A stretch of 33,775 nt of DNA from Clostridia bacterium (lineage in GTDB: Bacteria > Bacillota > Clostridia > Christensenellales > Borkfalkiaceae): the NCBI GenBank assembly GCA_021202395.1, contig JAJQDC010000039.1, positions 1 through 33,775 of the forward strand, written 5' to 3'. Below are positions 30,486 through 33,775 of this stretch, piece by piece. The notes beneath the pieces were generated by a model that ran no database searches, was not told the origin of the DNA, and saw only the letters and a list, made by a program, of their open reading frames with translations. The first letter of the stretch is position 1; each line of letters opens with the position of its first letter. The position numbers and the translations under genes were made by a program.

Positions 30486-33400
30486 ATGCTTTACGAAAAG
30501 TACTATAGAAAAACGCTTAAATGGTCAAGTATCCTTACGGTAATACACCGTTTCAGGGTGCTCATCATCTGTGCCCTGCTTGCGGTAATCGCAATGATTG
30601 CCGCCTTTATGGCACTGTTCGGCATGGTATATTCTTCGGGTGAATGCCCGTCGGAAATCACCTACGGCGAAAGTCTTGGCTACGAAGCCAAATCGCTGTT
30701 TACAAGGGTAAGTTACGAATACTGCTCTTCTGACGGCGAGTGGACGAGTTCGTTCCCCAGGCAGGTGGGTGAATACAGCGTGCGCAGTGTATCTAAAAAT
30801 ATATTCGGTTCGCCAAGGTACGGCGAAGTATATTCCTTTGCAATTCTGCCAAAGGAGACGGAAGTGTATGTGGGCGTATCTTCGGTGGAATACGGCGAAA
30901 TGCCTGATGTTACGGCGGACCTTGCCTACGAAGACAGCTTGCAGTGCACGTCGGTTATTTACGACGACATAACCAAAACATCTACGGGCGTAATACCCGA
31001 TAAATCTTGCGTTTCCATAATAAATAAAAGCGGCTCAGACGTTACGTCTAACTACAATATAACCTGCGTTAAAACGAACATATCATTTACCCGACGCTCA
31101 TTAACGGTGGAAGTAGAAGGGGCAGAAAAGGTGTACGACGGTTCTGCTCTAACCTGCAGCAGCTACAGCATTACAGGCGGCACCCTTGCCGACGGCGACA
31201 GCATCACGGCAGAAGTAAACAGCTCGCAGACAGACGTCGGCTCGGCAGAAAATTCCCTTGTGTTTACGGTGGTAAACGCAAACGGCAAAGACGTAACTTC
31301 GCATTACTACATACAGGTAAATGCGGGCATGCTTACTGTAACGCAAAGAACGCTGTATATCACCACGGGAGACTATACATACACTTACGACGGCGCCGAA
31401 CACAGTTACCAGAGTTATGAAGCGCAGAGCGGCGTAACCGACGAAGGGCTTTTGGTTACACACAAACTTTCTGCAACGGAACTGACTTACGCAACGGATG
31501 CGGGTACGTACGAAAATATTATCGGGTTTACAATAACGGACAGAAGCGGCAATGACGTAACGTCAAACTATAACATAGTATGCACCTACGGCACGCTTAC
31601 CGTAGCGCAGCGCGAGATAACCGTAACAACGGGCACCAGCCAAAAGGTTTACGACGGCACTCCGCTGTATAATACAGACTATACTTTAACTTACGGCAGT
31701 ATTGCAAACGGGCAGGCTGCGGATATAGTTTATTATACCGAGCAGACCGATGCGGGCAGTACAGAAAATGTCGTTACTTTAAGCATATCCAGCGGTCAAT
31801 CAGACGTTACGGCTAATTATCTTATTACTTATGTAAACGGTACTTTAACCGTAACGCAGCGCGAAGTAACTGTTATTACTGGCAGTGCAGAAAAGGTGTA
31901 CGACGCAACGCCGCTCACCTGCGAAGATTGCTCCTGCACAAATATTGCCGAAGGGCAAACGGCGTATATCTCTTCGCAGAGTTCTATAACCAATGTCGGC
32001 TCGGTACAAAATATCACAAACACCGCCTACATAACGGATGAAAACGGCAACGATGTAACGGCAAACTATATTATAACTTATGAATACGGTACCTTAACGG
32101 TAACTCCCCGCCCCGTAACGGTTGTTGCGGGCAGCAGTTATAAGGTTTACGATGCAACGCCGCTCACCTGTACGGATATCGGATATTACAACCTTGTAAG
32201 CTGGCATACTGCTACAGCACAGACTTACGGCTCGCAGACAAACGTCGGCTCCAGTGAAAATATTATAGTGGAAGGCAGCGTTGTCATCTATGATGAAAAC
32301 GGCAGCGACGTAACGTATAACTATGACGTATCCCTTGCTTCGGGTACTCTTACGGTAACGCCCCGCCCGATAACGGCTACGGCTGGCAGTGCGCAAAAAG
32401 TTTACGACGCCACGCCGCTTGAATGTGCAGACGTATATTATGACAACCTTGTAGAAGGCCATACCGCAACGGCGCTGACTTACGGCTCGCAGACGGATGT
32501 GGGTACAAGTTTAAACAATGTTGTAGTGAACACGGTTGTCATTCTTGATGAAAACGGCAACGACGTAACGTACAACTACAGCATATCCTATGAAACGGGT
32601 GAACTTACCGTAACACCCCGCCCTGTAACGTTTGTTACGGCTACTGCAGAATGGGTATATAACGACGAAGAATATTACTGCAAAGACTTTGAAGTTTCGG
32701 CAGACAGCGAATATCCGCTTGTATCCTGGCACACCGCATCGGTGGCGGACTATCCTTCAATTACCGATGTCGGCAGCATACAAAACACGCTCGTTATAGA
32801 AATTTACGACGGCGTTAACGATGTAACTTACAACTACGATATTTCGTACATATACGGCACTTTAACTGTAACGCCCCGCCCGATTACTATAACCACGGGC
32901 AGCGACAAAAAGTTGTACGACGGCACCCCGCTTACGTGTAATTCCTTTGAAGTTGAAAACGTTGTAGAAGGGCACATTACCGAAGTGTTTATAAACGGTT
33001 CGCAGACAGAAGTCGGTTCAAGCGACAACACGGTAGAAGCTGCCTATATCTACAATTCAAGTTGGGTAGACGTAACGTATAACTACGAAATTACATACGT
33101 ATACGGCACCCTTACCGTGGCGGCGCTTGCCGTAACCCTTACCACATATTCCCAGGAATGGCTGTACGAAGGGCTTTCCCATTCTGCAGAAGGCTGTGTT
33201 ATTACCGGCGGAGGGCTTGCCGAAGGGCAGTTTGTCATTATGTCGGTAAGCAGCATTACGAACGTCGGCTCGGCAGAAAATGTGGGCACCGCAACCATTT
33301 ACGACAGTGAATATAACGACGTAACGGCAAACTATTATATAACGTACGAATACGGCACAATCACTGTGTTCAGCCCGCTTGAACTCAGCCGTAGCGCAAG

Positions 33401-33775
33401 CTATGATTTTACAGCCGAGTCAGCAGGTGATTATACGTTTACGCTTGAAAGCGGCAGAGCGCAGTTTTATGTAAATAATAAATTATCTGAAACCCTTTCG
33501 CAGAGCGGCGGTACGGTTACCCTAACTCTTTCTGCTGGCGACGTGGTTACCATAAAGGCTGTGTATGCCAGCGTAATCACTGCACAATACGTCTTTGATG
33601 AAGAAGGCGGTTCGGGCGGATCGGGTTCCGAAGAAGATGGTTCTGGTTCCGGTGAAGGCGGTTCTGGTTCCGGCGAAGGCGGTTCTGGTTCCGGCGAAGG
33701 TGGCTCAGGTAGCAGCGAAGGCGGCTCGGGTAGCGGTGAAGGCGGCTCGGGTAGCGGTGAAGGCGGTGATGACTC
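30486..33775 (+). CDS. Giant MBG-repeat membrane-anchored protein, 3' end missing
   Basis: This frame stays open from ATG 30486 to the window edge (1096 complete codons), so the protein is truncated here. SD AAAGGAGG (30473-30480) is 5 bases upstream, and the gap to the previous gene is 22 bases. A TM helix at about 25-49 (RVLIICALLAVIAMIAAFMA) follows a basic N-terminus, so the bulk is external. After a divergent region (about 50-200), nine MBG-like repeats of about 80-85 residues follow (about 203-960), each beginning like RPVTVVAGSSYKVYDATPLT and ending GTLTVTP. A short beta domain (DFTAESAGDYTFTLESG) leads to a Gly/Ser/Glu linker that reaches the edge. In the preceding gene, similar linkers follow the transglutaminase domains, so another domain probably lies beyond. 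It is likely an adhesin-like partner of the preceding protein. Confidence 0.82.
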   Translation, partial: MLYEKYYRKTLKWSSILTVIHRFRVLIICALLAVIAMIAAFMALFGMVYSSGECPSEITYGESLGYEAKSLFTRVSYEYCSSDGEWTSSFPRQVGEYSVRSVSKNIFGSPRYGEVYSFAILPKETEVYVGVSSVEYGEMPDVTADLAYEDSLQCTSVIYDDITKTSTGVIPDKSCVSIINKSGSDVTSNYNITCVKTNISFTRRSLTVEVEGAEKVYDGSALTCSSYSITGGTLADGDSITAEVNSSQTDVGSAENSLVFTVVNANGKDVTSHYYIQVNAGMLTVTQRTLYITTGDYTYTYDGAEHSYQSYEAQSGVTDEGLLVTHKLSATELTYATDAGTYENIIGFTITDRSGNDVTSNYNIVCTYGTLTVAQREITVTTGTSQKVYDGTPLYNTDYTLTYGSIANGQAADIVYYTEQTDAGSTENVVTLSISSGQSDVTANYLITYVNGTLTVTQREVTVITGSAEKVYDATPLTCEDCSCTNIAEGQTAYISSQSSITNVGSVQNITNTAYITDENGNDVTANYIITYEYGTLTVTPRPVTVVAGSSYKVYDATPLTCTDIGYYNLVSWHTATAQTYGSQTNVGSSENIIVEGSVVIYDENGSDVTYNYDVSLASGTLTVTPRPITATAGSAQKVYDATPLECADVYYDNLVEGHTATALTYGSQTDVGTSLNNVVVNTVVILDENGNDVTYNYSISYETGELTVTPRPVTFVTATAEWVYNDEEYYCKDFEVSADSEYPLVSWHTASVADYPSITDVGSIQNTLVIEIYDGVNDVTYNYDISYIYGTLTVTPRPITITTGSDKKLYDGTPLTCNSFEVENVVEGHITEVFINGSQTEVGSSDNTVEAAYIYNSSWVDVTYNYEITYVYGTLTVAALAVTLTTYSQEWLYEGLSHSAEGCVITGGGLAEGQFVIMSVSSITNVGSAENVGTATIYDSEYNDVTANYYITYEYGTITVFSPLELSRSASYDFTAESAGDYTFTLESGRAQFYVNNKLSETLSQSGGTVTLTLSAGDVVTIKAVYASVITAQYVFDEEGGSGGSGSEEDGSGSGEGGSGSGEGGSGSGEGGSGSSEGGSGSGEGGSGSGEGGDD
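33605..33766 (+). repeat. 21-bp tandem repeat encoding a GGSGSGE linker
   Basis: Imperfect units like GGCGGTTCTGGTTCCGGCGAA run in phase, each encoding seven residues, GGSGSGE. Early units use TCTGGTTCC codons and later units TCGGGTAGC codons, so the array expanded in two groups. It ends close to the window edge in GGTGATGACTC. Confidence 0.85.

Overview
The window looks like chromosomal DNA of an uncultured, probably gut-associated member of the Clostridia (Firmicutes). Evidence for this is the housekeeping order yicC-gmk-rpoZ-priA-def-fmt-rsmB-rlmN, strong Shine-Dalgarno (SD) sites, and medium-GC DNA with many hairpin-forming intergenic repeats. A Christensenellales/Borkfalkiaceae-like lineage is my guess and is not proven here. 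Compared with the Bacillus order, remA (between yicC and gmk) and coaBC (between rpoZ and priA) are absent.

Layout. 1-1193 is a gene-free patch built from structured interspersed repeats. 1194-2642 (minus) is a small M1-type metallopeptidase lipoprotein. 2772-3422 is a nitrilase-fold protein that appears to have lost its catalytic cysteine. 3533-12210 is the RNA, translation-initiation and replication-restart block (yicC, gmk, rpoZ, priA, def, fmt, rsmB, rlmN), interrupted by repeat-rich gaps and closed by a terminator. 12390-16000 (minus) is a three-gene operon read VTC-domain protein, then DUF4956 membrane protein, then Cthe_2159-like beta-helix lipoprotein. 16626-18525 (minus) is an OmpR-type response regulator and its histidine kinase, ended by a clear terminator. 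The VTC operon and the two-component operon share an AT-rich sequence block upstream, so the kinase pair may control both.

The most unusual part is 18811 to the right edge: a consensus promoter drives six tightly spaced genes that run off the window. They encode (1) a three-TM protein with a cytosolic domain; (2) a type II membrane protein with a related cytosolic domain and an outer BspA-like leucine-rich repeat domain; (3) a 1097-residue fusion of a GH3 glycosidase fold with degraded active-site motifs, a two-TM hairpin and an AAA-like domain with destroyed Walker motifs; (4) a membrane-anchored McrB/MoxR-like AAA ATPase with intact Walker motifs, clearly paralogous to the degenerate AAA domain of (3); (5) a 1678-residue anchored surface protein with MBG-type repeats and two complete transglutaminase-like Cys-His-Asp domains; (6) a second large anchored MBG-repeat protein, cut by the window end in a Gly/Ser/Glu linker. 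My reading is an undescribed envelope machine: an active/inactive AAA pair in the cytosol, coupled through the membrane to large adhesin or cross-linking proteins. The parts are seen in the sequence; the joint function is inference.

A second theme is the intergenic repeats. Several families keep their hairpins while the stem sequences change in a compensatory way between copies (for example GCCGCC/GGCGGC versus GTCAAC/GTTGAC), which points to selection on, or generation through, folded RNA or single-stranded DNA.
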